64,000 nucleotides of DNA from Cedecea lapagei (GTDB taxonomy: Bacteria; Pseudomonadota; Gammaproteobacteria; Enterobacterales; Enterobacteriaceae), in contig NZ_LR134201.1 in NCBI RefSeq assembly GCF_900635955.1, forward strand, positions 1,302,001 through 1,366,000, read 5' to 3'. The first letter of the stretch is position 1; every line of letters starts with the position of its first letter. Shown piece after piece: positions 45,196 through 54,707 of this stretch. The translations under genes and the position numbers were made by a program. The notes under the pieces were generated by a model. It had not been told where the DNA came from. It ran no database searches and was given only the letters and a program-made list of their open reading frames with translations.

Positions 45196-45737
45196 ATGAA
45201 TAAATTACTTATAGCCGGCGGTGCAGGTTTGCTGCTGGTTTCTGCAGGCGCCAGCGCGATCGGCGTGAACGCTGAAGTTGGTAAGGAATACACTAATCTC
45301 GGCGTAGGTTTTGGCACCGAAAGCAGCGGTATTGCGGTAACCGGTAACTATGCGCACAACGATGACAATGGCGATGCCGTCGGCGTGGGCCTCGGCTTTA
45401 ACATTCCGCTGGGCCGATGTTGGCAACCGTCGGTGGACGTGGCGTTTATCTGAATCCGAAAGACAGTAAAGAAGGTTATGCTATCGCGGCCGGTGGCGGC
45501 CTGAGATGGCCTGTTACGCCTGATATCGCCGTGTTTGGCGATTACTACTATTCGCCTGACTCTCTGTCCAGCGGCGTCAAGGATTACAAAGAGGCAAGCG
45601 CCGGCGCAAGCTGGAACTTTATGCGTCCCTTCTCGGCGCAGGTGGGTTACCGCTATATCAGCCTCGGCGGCAAAGATGGCGATCGCACCAATACCGTGGC
45701 CGATGGCCCGTATGTGGGCGTTAGCGCCAGTTTCTAA
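45196..45737 (+). pseudogene. yfaZ: YfaZ outer-membrane protein, interrupted by a -1 frameshift (probable sequence error)
   Basis: YfaZ is a small beta-barrel outer-membrane protein with a signal peptide (MNKLLIAGGAGLLLVSAGASA). The first frame runs well to FNIPLG and then loses similarity. From 45417 a second frame resumes at MLATVGGRGVYLNP and ends in the outer-membrane C-terminal signature, DGPYVGVSASF. Adding one G to the GGG at 45411-45413 joins the two as IPLGPMLATVGG and gives 180 residues, the same as E. coli YfaZ. The function is unknown; porin-like activity is inferred from the fold. A terminator follows. Confidence 0.9.
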
Positions 45738-45745
45738 TCTCTAAG

Positions 45746-45768
45746 CGCGGCTTTTAGCCGCGTTTTTT
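45746..45768 (+). terminator. Terminator after yfaZ
   Basis: CGCGGCT pairs with AGCCGCG around a short T loop, followed by six T's, just downstream of the yfaZ stop. Confidence 0.85.
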
Positions 45769-45829
45769 GTCTCTGTCGTTCCCCGGAGCCTGCGCTATAG
45801 TGGGGCGTTCCCCTGCTGCGGAGTAGAAG

Positions 45830-47028
45830 ATGTTAAAAGTAGAAATGCTGTCAACCGGCGATGAAGTGCTGTACGGGCAAATTACCGACACCAATGCAGC
45901 CTGGCTTGCCGATTATTTCTTTGATCGGGGCTTACCCATGTCGCGCCGCAATACGGTAGGCGATAGCCTTCCTGACCTGATTGCCGTGCTGCAAGAGCGC
46001 AGTCGCGAAGCCGATGTGCTTATTGTCAACGGTGGACTGGGACCAACCAGCGACGACTTAAGCGCCCTGGCGGCGGCTACCGCCGCAGGCGTTGCACTGG
46101 TTGAACATGCAGGATGGTTAACCAGGATGGAGCAGTTCTTCGCCGAGCGTGGGCGCGTGATGGCGCCGAGCAACCGCAAGCAGGCGCAAATCCCTGCCGG
46201 CAGCGAAATGATCGATAATCCCGTCGGCACCGCCTGCGGTTTTGCTTTGAAGTTAAACCGCTGTCTGATGTTCTTCACGCCGGGCGTGCCGTCAGAATTT
46301 AAGGCTATGGTAGAAAAGCAAATTTTGCCGCGGCTGCGCGACCGCTTTACCCTGCCTGAACCGCCGATTTGTCTGCGTTTAACCACCTTTGGTCGCTCGG
46401 AAAGCGAGCTGGCGCAATGCCTTGAGCCGCTAACCTTACCCGAGGGCGTGGTGATGGGGTACCGCTCATCCATGCCGATTATCGAGCTTAAGCTCACCGG
46501 CCCCGCCAGCCAGCGGGAGGCGATGGAAGCCGTATGGCCGGAAGTGCGTCGTGTGGCCGGGTGACAGCCTGATTTTTGAAGGTACCGAGGGGCTGCCTGC
46601 GCAGATAGCTCGTCGTCTTGACGAGCGGGGGCTGACTATCGCCGTGAGCGAGCAGTTTACCGGCGGCCTGCTGGCGCTGCAGCTGAACCGCGCTCAGGCC
46701 AAATTGCAGGCAAGCTGCGTTTTTACCGCAGCGCTCCGGCACGCTGGCTGAGGCGCTAACCTCCAGCGCAGGGCTTCGTCAGAGCCAGCAGAGCGATGTG
46801 TCTCTGGTGGTTGCCGGAGAAGAAGGGCAGCAGATTAACTTCGCGCTCTCGACCCCGGACGGCACGTACGGCCTTGGCGTGAAGTTCGGCGTTGCCCGCC
46901 ATGCTATCTCTACCCGGCAGGAAGTGAGCGCCATGATGGCGCTCAATGTGCTGCGCCGCTGGCTCAACGGCCAGCCGCTGGAAAGCGAGCACGGCTGGAT
47001 TGAGGTGGTGGAGTCAGCGAGCCTCTAA
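45830..47028 (+). pseudogene. yfaY: YfaY, CinA-like nicotinamide-nucleotide-family protein, two +1 frameshifts (probable sequence errors)
   Basis: YfaY belongs to the CinA/MoaB-fold family; the N-terminal domain has MLSTGDEVLYGQITDTNAAW and NGGLGPTSDDLSA, as in CinA N-terminal pyrophosphatase domains. The E. coli protein's activity is uncertain. The first frame stops at 46564 after EVRRVAG; removing one G from GGG at 46559-46561 joins it to DSLIFEGTEGLP. The second frame fails after LQASCV; removing one T from the T5 at 46720-46724 joins it to LPQRSGTLAEA and then to GVARHAISTRQEV and GWIEVVES. The repaired length of 398 residues is close to E. coli (400). Two indels in one gene would be unusual for a recent true pseudogene with otherwise intact sequence. 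Confidence 0.88.
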
Positions 47029-47031
47029 GCG

Positions 47032-48236
47032 TCAGGCGAGCGCCCGTGCCAGCAGCGTAATCGGGTGCTCGCAGCGTTTGCTGGTGGACATCTCTATCTG
47101 CCATTTACAGGTTTCACAGTCGGTGACTACAAGGTCTACGCCACTCTCTTCTATCTGCTGGAACAGCGGCGCGCCAATACGCTGGGAAGTCGGGTAGTTC
47201 TCTTTTTTAAATCCATAGGTACCGGCAATGCCGCAGCACTGGGAGTCCAGCATCACCAGTTCCACGCCGGGGATCCGCCGCAGCAGTTCGACGGAGTAAA
47301 GCGTCCAGCCCATTTTCTCCATATGGCATGGCGTGTGGTAGGCGATGCGAAGCGGCGTATTTTTTAACGCCAGCCTTTTGCCATCCTCCTCCAGCAGCTT
47401 CCAGATGTAGCGCGTGGCAAGTTCAATCTGGTCGCGAACCGGCGTAGTGTCTACGCCGAGGATATTGCGGGTATTCATCGCGCAGGGTGAAGGTACAGGT
47501 TGATGAGGTGGCAACGACCGGAAGCCCGCGGTGGATAACGGCTTCTTCGAGCGAGCTGGCGTTCACCGTCGCCTGTTTTTTTTGCCTTTTCGATAAAGCC
47601 GTTGGCGATAAGCGGAACGCCGCAGCACTTCTCTCTTTTCAGCAGCTGGACGCCGATGCCCATAGCGTTAAGCACTTTCACCATGTCTTTGCCGAGCTGC
47701 GGATGGTTATAGTTCACAAAGCAGCCGTGGAAGAACGCCACCTGCTGCGGTAAGCTGGCCTGGTGTCCTGCCTGACGTCGATACCACTGGCGAAATGTCC
47801 CGAAGGAATATTTTGGCAATTCGCGGTGGGAATCAATGTTCAGGGCTTTATCCAGCAGTTTACGCACGGGCTTCAGGCCGGTAGTGGCGTTGACCAGCGG
47901 GGCGAAAGGCGTCGAAAGCGTGCCCATTAAATCAGTGTGGCTGAGTATCGCGTCGCGAAGGGAAGGGCTATGTTCGCCGTATTTGGCCCTTGCTCGCTGG
48001 ATGATATCGCCAATTTTGACCTCAGACGGGCAGGAGACTTCGCAGCGCTTGCAGTTGGTGCAGTATTTCAGCGCATCGTCATACAACGAAGGATCTTTAA
48101 GACGCAGCCTTTCACCGTCGGGCCCGGCCTGTTTTGGTCCGGGGTATTCCGGGCGTACGCGGCTCACAGGGCAAGCTGTGGTGCAGACCGTGCATTTAAT
48201 ACAGCTTTCAAAGCTGGTTTCATCAAGCAGGTTCAT
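47032..48236 (-). pseudogene. glpC: Anaerobic glycerol-3-phosphate dehydrogenase subunit C, two +1 frameshifts (probable sequence errors)
   Basis: GlpC anchors the GlpAB dimer at the membrane and carries iron-sulfur clusters that pass electrons to menaquinone. N-terminal ferredoxin motifs are CIKCTVCTTACP and CTNCKRCEVSCP. Two CCG domains follow, with EKCCGVPL in the first and DSQCCGIAGTYGF in the second. The start is the ATG at 48236, overlapping the end of glpB. The first frame fails after FIEKAKK; an A8 run on the coding strand (T8 at 47576-47583) should be A7, which restores QATVNASSLEEAV and TSSTCTF. A second extra base near 47467-47471, after LRDEY, leads into NILGVDTTPVRDQIELATR. The repaired length is 400 residues (E. 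coli 396). Confidence 0.9.
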
Positions 48237-49489
48237 GGCAAGCCTCCGCGGCAACGAGGATTTGTTCGGCAACGAAAAGCGCCGTCAGCATGGAAACACC
48301 GGCACCGCATCCCTGCTGAATGGGGTCGAACCCGCCCAGCACGGAACCGATGGCATAGAGATTCTGCGTGTGCTCGCCTTGATGGCAAGGCTGAAGCCGC
48401 GGGTTCACCTTGAGCCCAAACTGCAGCCAGGGCTGCGGCGTGAAGAAATCGGGCTTGCTCCACGTGGCGCGATCCTCAGGAACCTCCACGTCCAGCCCAA
48501 AAATTGGCTCAAAAACGCGTTGCCGATCGGCCTCCAGCCCGCCGCTAAAAAAGCTTCCGCTGGCCAGAATCACATGGCGGGTACGTAGCGGAACTTCACG
48601 ATGATTTTTAGTGAACAGGGCGTTGATGCTCCCACGTTCAAGCTGAGCGCCGGTAACGGTATCGCCCGGCATAATAAGCCCGCCGAGCGATTGAAAGCGT
48701 CGACGGAGCGCATTGTGAAGCCGCATTCCTGGCACCGAAGGCGGCAGCGTCGGGAGCAGTTTTACCGGCACGTTTAGCGCCTGCTGCAGAGCCGGGAGCG
48801 TGTTTTCCTCCAGGCCCAGGCAGGCGGGCAGGATCATCGCTTCACCGCTGCCCAGCAGCAGCCGCAGTTCCTCCACCAGCGCCCGGTGGTTTTCCGGCAA
48901 GTCCAGCACCCGGGCGATGTTCACCGCACGAAACTCGCTTGGGTTGTTTCGCAGTACGTCGAGTACCGGTAAGGTGAGCTCGGCGACGTGAGCGGTACAG
49001 CCCGCAGAGGAAAGTGAACCGGCAACCAGCTCGGCCTGAAAATCCAGAAAGCCTGCGATATTGATCACCGTAACTCTTTTCCAGGGCAGCGGGGCCTGCG
49101 GGACTTCCGGCGGGCTTAGCCAACTGGCTCTCTGTTTACCCAAAGTGGTGATTCTCAGGTGGTTCTGCCTGGAGCTCCCCCACCACGGGAATGCCGGCCC
49201 TGGCCAGCAGCTGTTCGCTCTCTGCGGCGAGCGCCATCACGGCCTCTTTGCCTATCAAACTATAGGGATGCTGAGGCGCCTGGTCGGCGAGGCGTTCGAG
49301 AGCCGAGGCAGCCTCCTGCACCGCGCTGCCGTCCGGCAGCGCCGAAAGCAAATCCAGCGAGCCGGATGAGAAGTGCAGGGCGCTTTGTCCGCGGCTGACG
49401 ATGGCGCAGCGCTGACCTTGTTCGGCCAGGCGGATACCAGCGGTTAGCCCGGCCAGGCCGCCGCCGATGATGAGGGTGTCGAATTTCAT
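48223..49489 (-). pseudogene. glpB: Anaerobic glycerol-3-phosphate dehydrogenase subunit B, +1 frameshift at a C5 run (probable sequence error)
   Basis: GlpB is a flavoprotein subunit of the anaerobic GlpABC dehydrogenase. The N-terminal FAD motif is TLIIGGGLAGLTAGIRLA, and the segment RGQSALHFSSGSLDLLS is typical. The first frame stops at 49136 after a spurious ENHHFG. Removing one base from the C5 run at 49177-49181 (G5 on the coding strand) restores the GSSRQNHLRITTLGKQRASWL junction, which aligns without gaps to E. coli. The remainder has LLPTLPPSVPGMRL, LASGSFFSGGLEA and IGSVLGGFDPIQQGCG. The repaired length is 421 residues (E. coli 419). It overlaps glpA by four bases. Confidence 0.92.
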
Positions 49490-51096
49490 TTCTGCTCTCC
49501 GTTATCCAGCCCGCACAAGCCCTGGTAAACCCAGGCGGTGAATTCGCTCTCGCGCAGCGCGTTGCCCCAGGCGATAGGGCGGACGCCCTTCCAGCGTTCG
49601 TTGAGGAAGCGGGAAAGCTGTTCCAGCGACTGCGCCGGCGTGGTGAGCTGGAAGCGCTGAAGCAGTCCGGCGGCGCGGCAGGCGCAGAGTTCCCCCTGGC
49701 AGGTCCCCATGCCCACGCGCGTTCTGCGTCGTAAGTCGCCCAGGTTTTTTACGCCAAGTGCGTCAACGGCATAGCGAACTTCGCTGGAGGTGACGGCTTC
49801 GCATTCGCAAACCAGGCTGTTGCTGAGTCGGCTGTTATTGAGCAAGCGAGTTGCCCGGTCGCCGTGCCGCCAGACGGCGGAGCCGCGAATCGTCGGTGGT
49901 AAAGAGATAACTTTACCCAGCGTTTGTTCTGCCGTTTGTTCTGAACCCGGCAGAGGCGTTGAAGCGGTGGAGCAGGGCGTATTATTCCCCAGCCGTTTGC
50001 AGACCAGGTCGGAGGCCCACTCCGCCATCAGGCGGTAGGTCATCAGCTTCCCGCCGGTGATGGTGATAAAGCCGTCCATGCCGTCGCGTTTTGCGTGGTC
50101 CAGCAGCACGATCCCACGGCTGACGCTGCGCCCTGTCGGATCGTCGTCGCTGGCTACCAGCGGCCTGACGCCCGCGTAGGCACGAAGAATGCGGGTTCGG
50201 CCCAGCACCGGCGCCAGTTTCTCGCCTTCGCGGATCAAAATATCCACTTCGTCCGGCGTGACAAACATATTGTCGATCTGGTCGTAGTCGATATGCGTTG
50301 AGGTGGTGCCGATAAGTGAAATGGTATCGCCAGGAACCAGGATATCCGCGTCAGCCGGTTTGCGGCAGCGGTTGATGACCATGTTATTGATCCGGTGGCC
50401 GAGGATCAGCAGCGCGCCTTTCGCCGGGAACATTTTTACGCTGAGCTCTGCGTATTCGGCGATGCGTTGGCCCCAGATCCCCGCAGCATTCACGACCATA
50501 AGGGCGCGGAATTCTGCCGCTTGTTGGGTGAGATGATTGAATACGCGGACGCCGCAGACTCGAGAGCCTTCGCGAATCAGGCCGGTGATTTCGCAGCCTG
50601 TCAGAACTTCTGCTCCGTGCTCTTTTGCATCAAGCATATTGGCGGCAGTGAGGCGAAAAGGATCGACCGTGCCGTCCGGGACGCGCACTGCGCCGATGAG
50701 CGCCGGGTTCGCGGACGGCTCCAGCCGCAGTGCTTCTTCAGGCTCCAGCGCCTGCGCCCCGATGCCGGCCCGGCGGCAGGCGGTAACGAAGCTATCCTGA
50801 AAAGCCAGGTCGTCTTCCGGAAGGGTAATGAACAGGCCGTCCGTAGGCTCGATGCAGTGGCGGGCAATTCGCCGCAGGATGCGGTTCTCTTCGATGCACT
50901 CTTTAGCGGATTCGCCGTCGGTGACCGCATAGCGCGCGCCGCTGTGGAGCAGACCGTGGTTGCGGCCTGTGGCACCTGTCGCAATGTCATGGCGCTCGAG
51001 CAGCAGCACTTTTAGCCCGCGGCGGGCGCAGTCTCTCGCTATTCCGGCACCGGTTGCGCCACCGCCAATGATAATCACGTCCGTTTCTCTGCTCAT
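49486..51096 (-). CDS. glpA: Anaerobic glycerol-3-phosphate dehydrogenase subunit A
   Basis: GlpA is the catalytic FAD subunit oxidising sn-glycerol-3-phosphate to dihydroxyacetone phosphate in anaerobic respiration. The 536-residue protein begins with the FAD motif DVIIIGGGATGAGIARDCA. It has the substrate-proximal block DIATGATGRNHGLLHSGARY and a C-terminal BFD-like [2Fe-2S] domain (LVCECEAVTSSE and RVGMGTCQGELC). It is intact, unlike glpB and glpC downstream. It is divergent from glpT across a GlpR/CRP control region. Confidence 0.97.
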   Translation of the reverse strand: MSRETDVIIIGGGATGAGIARDCARRGLKVLLLERHDIATGATGRNHGLLHSGARYAVTDGESAKECIEENRILRRIARHCIEPTDGLFITLPEDDLAFQDSFVTACRRAGIGAQALEPEEALRLEPSANPALIGAVRVPDGTVDPFRLTAANMLDAKEHGAEVLTGCEITGLIREGSRVCGVRVFNHLTQQAAEFRALMVVNAAGIWGQRIAEYAELSVKMFPAKGALLILGHRINNMVINRCRKPADADILVPGDTISLIGTTSTHIDYDQIDNMFVTPDEVDILIREGEKLAPVLGRTRILRAYAGVRPLVASDDDPTGRSVSRGIVLLDHAKRDGMDGFITITGGKLMTYRLMAEWASDLVCKRLGNNTPCSTASTPLPGSEQTAEQTLGKVISLPPTIRGSAVWRHGDRATRLLNNSRLSNSLVCECEAVTSSEVRYAVDALGVKNLGDLRRRTRVGMGTCQGELCACRAAGLLQRFQLTTPAQSLEQLSRFLNERWKGVRPIAWGNALRESEFTAWVYQGLCGLDNGEQK

Positions 51097-51153
51097 ATGG
51101 CGCTCCTTTATCCCTTCTTTATTTACTGTTATTCAGCCATAAATAAAGCACGA

Positions 51154-51308
51154 AATGTTTGATTGCGAGCAAATTCGAGCAAGAAACGAAAGTAATTCGT
51201 GATGAAATGCACCTTTTCGCCTTCTTGTAATAAAAATGTAACATTGTGTGCGATGTTTCACAGTAAATACGCGCATAGATAACTAACATGCGCTCGCAAA
51301 AGAACATT
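51154..51308. promoter_or_regulatory. glpTQ-glpACB divergent control region: GlpR-like sites and a CRP site
   Basis: A GlpR-like 20-bp site lies at 51154-51173 (AATGTTTGATTGCGAGCAAA), matching about 15 of 20 positions of the E. coli consensus as I remember it. A second lies at 51289-51308, ending AAAGAACATT, about 14 of 20. A CRP site, TGTGC-GATGTT-TCACA, lies between them at 51247-51262 with nine of ten conserved bases. This is the known arrangement of catabolite activation and GlpR repression for this divergent pair. Confidence 0.7.
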
Positions 51309-51357
51309 TGGCGGGAGACGTTTGCTCCCGCTAAACATCAACGCCACGGAGGCTCGT

Positions 51358-52710
51358 ATGTTAAGTATCTTCAAACCCGCCGCGCATAAGGCGCGTTTGC
51401 CAGAGGCGCAGATAGACTCGGTCTATCGCCGCCTGCGCTGGCAAATTTTCATGGGTATCTTCTTTGGTTACGCTGCTTACTATCTGGTGAGGAAAAACTT
51501 TACCCTTGCGATGCCCTATCTGGTGGAGCAGGGCTTCTCCCGGGGCGATCTCGGTTTTGCGCTTTCGGGAATTTCTATCGCCTACGGATTTTCGAAATTC
51601 ATCATGGGCTCGGTCTCTGACCGCTCGAATCCGCGCGTTTTCCTGCCAGCAGGGTTAATCCTTGCTGCGGCGGTGATGCTGTTTATGGGCTTTGTGCCCT
51701 GGGCAACGTCCAGCATCGCTATTATGTTTGTGCTGCTGTTTGCCTGCGGCTGGTTCCAGGGCATGGGGTGGCCGCCGTGCGGGCGCACCATGGTGCACTG
51801 GTGGTCGCAGAAGGAGCGCGGGGGCATCGTTTCGGTCTGGAACTGCGCCCATAACGTGGGCGGTGGTATTCCTCCGCTGCTGTTCCTGCTGGGGATGGCG
51901 TGGTTTAACGACTGGCATGCGGCGCTGTATATGCCTGCTTTTGCGGCAATCATTGTGGCGATTATCGCCTTCGGTTTGATGCGTGATACCCCGCAATCCT
52001 GTGGCCTGCCGCCGATCGAAGAGTACAAAAACGATTATCCGGACGATTACAACGACAAAGCCGAAGAGGAGCTGACGGCGAAGCAGATCTTCATGCAATA
52101 CGTCTTCCCGAACCGCCTGCTGTGGTACATCGCCATTGCCAACGTGTTTGTCTATCTGCTGCGCTACGGCATTCTGGACTGGTCGCCAACTTACCTGAAA
52201 GAGGTGAAACACTTCGCGCTGGATAAGTCCTCGTGGGCCTACTTCCTCTATGAATACGCGGGCATTCCCGGCACGCTGCTGTGCGGATGGATGTCGGACA
52301 AAGTGTTCAAGGGTAACCGAGGCGCAACCGGCGTCTTCTTCATGGTGCTGGTGACGATTGCTACCGTGGTTTACTGGCTCAACCCGCCGGGCAATCCGGG
52401 CGTGGATATGGCCTGTATGATCGTTATCGGCTTCCTGATTTACGGCCCGGTCATGCTGATTGGCCTGCATGCGCTTGAGCTGGCGCCGAAAAAGGCGGCA
52501 GGGACGGCGGCGGGCTTTACCGGCCTGTTTGGCTACCTCGGCGGCTCGGTTGCGGCCAGCGCGATCGTCGGTTATACCGTGGACTTCTTCGGCTGGGACG
52601 GCGGCTTTATCGTGATGATCGGCGGAAGTGTTCTGGCCGTGCTGCTGCTGATTGTGGTGATGATTGGCGAGCGCAAACACCACGATGAAAAAATGATGAA
52701 GAATAGCTAA
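51358..52710 (+). CDS. glpT: Glycerol-3-phosphate:phosphate antiporter GlpT
   Basis: GlpT imports sn-glycerol-3-phosphate in exchange for phosphate, and is also the main route of fosfomycin uptake. This 450-residue major-facilitator protein has twelve membrane segments. The substrate-site arginine is in RRLRWQIFMGIFFGYAAYY/LVRK near residues 30-50, and RTMVHWWSQKERGG near 145 contains the conserved histidine and the loop motif. I chose the ATG at 51358 (MLSIFKPAAHKARLP), after GGAGG; an in-frame TTG 36 bp upstream is unsupported. It is followed by glpQ after 10 bp. Confidence 0.97.
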   Translation: MLSIFKPAAHKARLPEAQIDSVYRRLRWQIFMGIFFGYAAYYLVRKNFTLAMPYLVEQGFSRGDLGFALSGISIAYGFSKFIMGSVSDRSNPRVFLPAGLILAAAVMLFMGFVPWATSSIAIMFVLLFACGWFQGMGWPPCGRTMVHWWSQKERGGIVSVWNCAHNVGGGIPPLLFLLGMAWFNDWHAALYMPAFAAIIVAIIAFGLMRDTPQSCGLPPIEEYKNDYPDDYNDKAEEELTAKQIFMQYVFPNRLLWYIAIANVFVYLLRYGILDWSPTYLKEVKHFALDKSSWAYFLYEYAGIPGTLLCGWMSDKVFKGNRGATGVFFMVLVTIATVVYWLNPPGNPGVDMACMIVIGFLIYGPVMLIGLHALELAPKKAAGTAAGFTGLFGYLGGSVAASAIVGYTVDFFGWDGGFIVMIGGSVLAVLLLIVVMIGERKHHDEKMMKNS

Positions 52711-52720
52711 GGAGAGCCAA

Positions 52721-53782
52721 ATGAAACTGATGACTAAAACATTGCTGGCGGGCGTAGTGCTGGTGGCGACCTGCAGCGCATTTGCCCAGACCACCGATAA
52801 AATCGTGATTGCCCACCGCGGCGCCAGCGGCTATCTCCCCGAGCATACGCTGCCGGCGAAGGCGATGGCTTATGCTCAGGGTGCAGACTACCTTGAGCAA
52901 GATCTGGTGATGACCAAAGATGACCGATTGGTGGTGCTGCATGACCACTATCTGGATCGCGTGACCGACGTAGCGAAGCGCTTCCCGGACCGCGCACGTA
53001 AAGATGGCCGCTACTATGCCATCGACTTTACGCTGGCGGAAATCAAGTCTCTGAAGTTCACCGAAGGCTTCGATATTGTTGACGGCAAGCCGGTGCAAAC
53101 TTATCCGGGACGCTTCCCGATGGGGAAATCTGACTTCCGGGTGCATACCTTTGAGGAAGAGATAGAGTTCGTTCAGGGGCTGAACCACTCGACCGGGAAG
53201 AACATCGGCATTTATCCGGAGATAAAAGCGCCGTGGTTCCACCATCAGGAAGGCAAGGATATCGCGGCGAAGACCCTCGAGGTGCTGAAGCGCTACGGCT
53301 ACACCGGCAAGCAGGATAAGGTTTATCTCCAGTGCTTCGACGCCGCAGAGCTTAAGCGTATTAAAAACGAGCTCGAGCCGAAGATGGGCATGGACCTGAA
53401 TCTGGTGCAGCTTATCGCTTATACCGACTGGAATGAAACTCAGGAGAAGCAGCCGGACGGTAAGTGGGTGAACTACAGCTACGACTGGATGTTTAAGCCC
53501 GGCGCGATGAAGCAGATAGCCCAGTATGCCGACGGCATTGGCCCGGACTACCATATGCTGGTGGAGCAGGCGTCGACCAAAGGCAACATTAAGCTCACCG
53601 ATATGGTGACCGAAGCGCATGCCAGCAAGCTTACCGTGCATCCTTATACGGTAAGGGCGGATGCGCTGCCGGACTACGTGAGCGACGTGAATCAGCTGTA
53701 CGACGTGCTGTACAACAAAGCCGGGGTGGACGGGCTGTTTACCGACTTCCCGGATAAAGCCGTACTGTTCCTGAAGAAGTAA
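52721..53782 (+). CDS. glpQ: Periplasmic glycerophosphodiester phosphodiesterase GlpQ
   Basis: GlpQ hydrolyses glycerophosphodiesters in the periplasm to glycerol-3-phosphate, which GlpT then imports. The 353-residue precursor has a signal peptide ending near Ala24 (AGVVLVATCSAFAQ). The GDPD catalytic core begins with IAHRGASGYLPEHT near residue 30, followed by EQDLVMTKDDRLVVLHD near 65, and IYPEIKAP near 165. The calcium-binding acidic residues and both histidines are present. Its stop codon is immediately followed by the IS3-family insertion, which separates it from its presumed original terminator. Confidence 0.97.
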   Translation: MKLMTKTLLAGVVLVATCSAFAQTTDKIVIAHRGASGYLPEHTLPAKAMAYAQGADYLEQDLVMTKDDRLVVLHDHYLDRVTDVAKRFPDRARKDGRYYAIDFTLAEIKSLKFTEGFDIVDGKPVQTYPGRFPMGKSDFRVHTFEEEIEFVQGLNHSTGKNIGIYPEIKAPWFHHQEGKDIAAKTLEVLKRYGYTGKQDKVYLQCFDAAELKRIKNELEPKMGMDLNLVQLIAYTDWNETQEKQPDGKWVNYSYDWMFKPGAMKQIAQYADGIGPDYHMLVEQASTKGNIKLTDMVTEAHASKLTVHPYTVRADALPDYVSDVNQLYDVLYNKAGVDGLFTDFPDKAVLFLKK

Positions 53783-53786
53783 CTGA

Positions 53787-54707
53787 CTAGTCCTGATATA
53801 GGTTGACAGTTTTCTGTCTGTAAAACGCCTGATGAACATCATCGGGCGTTTTGTATTTCAGGGCCAGGTGTGGCCGCTCATGGTTATAGATTGCCACGGA
53901 TTCTTTTACCATTTCCCGGGCCTGAGCCAGGTCTGCAGGGCGCGAGAGTAAAAATTCATTTTTCAGGATCCCGTTTACCCGCTCAGCCAGCGCATTCTGG
54001 TAGCAGTCATAACCATCGGTCATTGAACAGGTTATTCCATTTCTTTCATGAACTGACTGGTAAAGTACCGAACAGTATTGCAGTCCTCTGTCAGAGTGAT
54101 GTACCAGCGGACCTGTCGTTTTTCTCCGCCTCAGAGCCTGTATGAATGCTTTTACCACGTTTTCTGTCTGCAGGTTTTCCCCGACATGGTAACCCACGAT
54201 TTTTCTGGAGCAGGCATCCGTGACCAGACTCAGATAAGCCGTGCCGCTGCGCAGCGGAAGATAAGTTATATCAGCGACCCAGACCTGCTCTGGCTCAAGG
54301 GCGGTGACCTGTTCAGGGCCGGGTTTCAGCAGATTAGGATGCCGGTAAAAGCGATGATGGCTGTTGGTGGTTTTGTGATATGCCCGTTTCACTGGCACCA
54401 GAAGCCGGTATTCATCCATCAGGTTAAACAGACGGTCTCGTCCAATATTCAGCCTTTTATCGGCCTGAGTGTTCAGCAGATAGTGCAGTTTACGCGTACC
54501 GATTCGCGGCTGACGGCACCTGACGCAGGCAACAAAATCAAGAACCTGAGCATGATGTTCCTGCCGTTTTCTGCGCCTTGTGTTGTCCTGATACCATGCC
54601 TGTCTGCTGTGCCCCAGGAACTGGCATACGCGTGTAACGGTTATTTTTGGGGCCGGACTTTGCGCGAGGACTTGCCGGGCCGCTTTTTTACGACACTCAC
54701 CCCGTAA
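53787..54707 (-). CDS. IS3-family transposase orfB (DDE integrase domain), expressed by -1 frameshift
   Basis: The frame is open from 54707 and encodes the rve-type catalytic domain. An independent start could be the ATG at 54419, but the similarity continues upstream (KITVTRVCQFLGHSRQAWYQ), so the natural product is the OrfAB fusion. The DDE triad is visible: Asp in EQVWVADITYLPLRSG, Asp in LVHHSDRGLQYCS, and Glu in NALAERVNGILKNEF. The stop codon lies within the terminal inverted repeat. It appears intact. Confidence 0.9.
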   Translation of the reverse strand, partial: LRGECRKKAARQVLAQSPAPKITVTRVCQFLGHSRQAWYQDNTRRRKRQEHHAQVLDFVACVRCRQPRIGTRKLHYLLNTQADKRLNIGRDRLFNLMDEYRLLVPVKRAYHKTTNSHHRFYRHPNLLKPGPEQVTALEPEQVWVADITYLPLRSGTAYLSLVTDACSRKIVGYHVGENLQTENVVKAFIQALRRRKTTGPLVHHSDRGLQYCSVLYQSVHERNGITCSMTDGYDCYQNALAERVNGILKNEFLLSRPADLAQAREMVKESVAIYNHERPHLALKYKTPDDVHQAFYRQKTVNLYQD

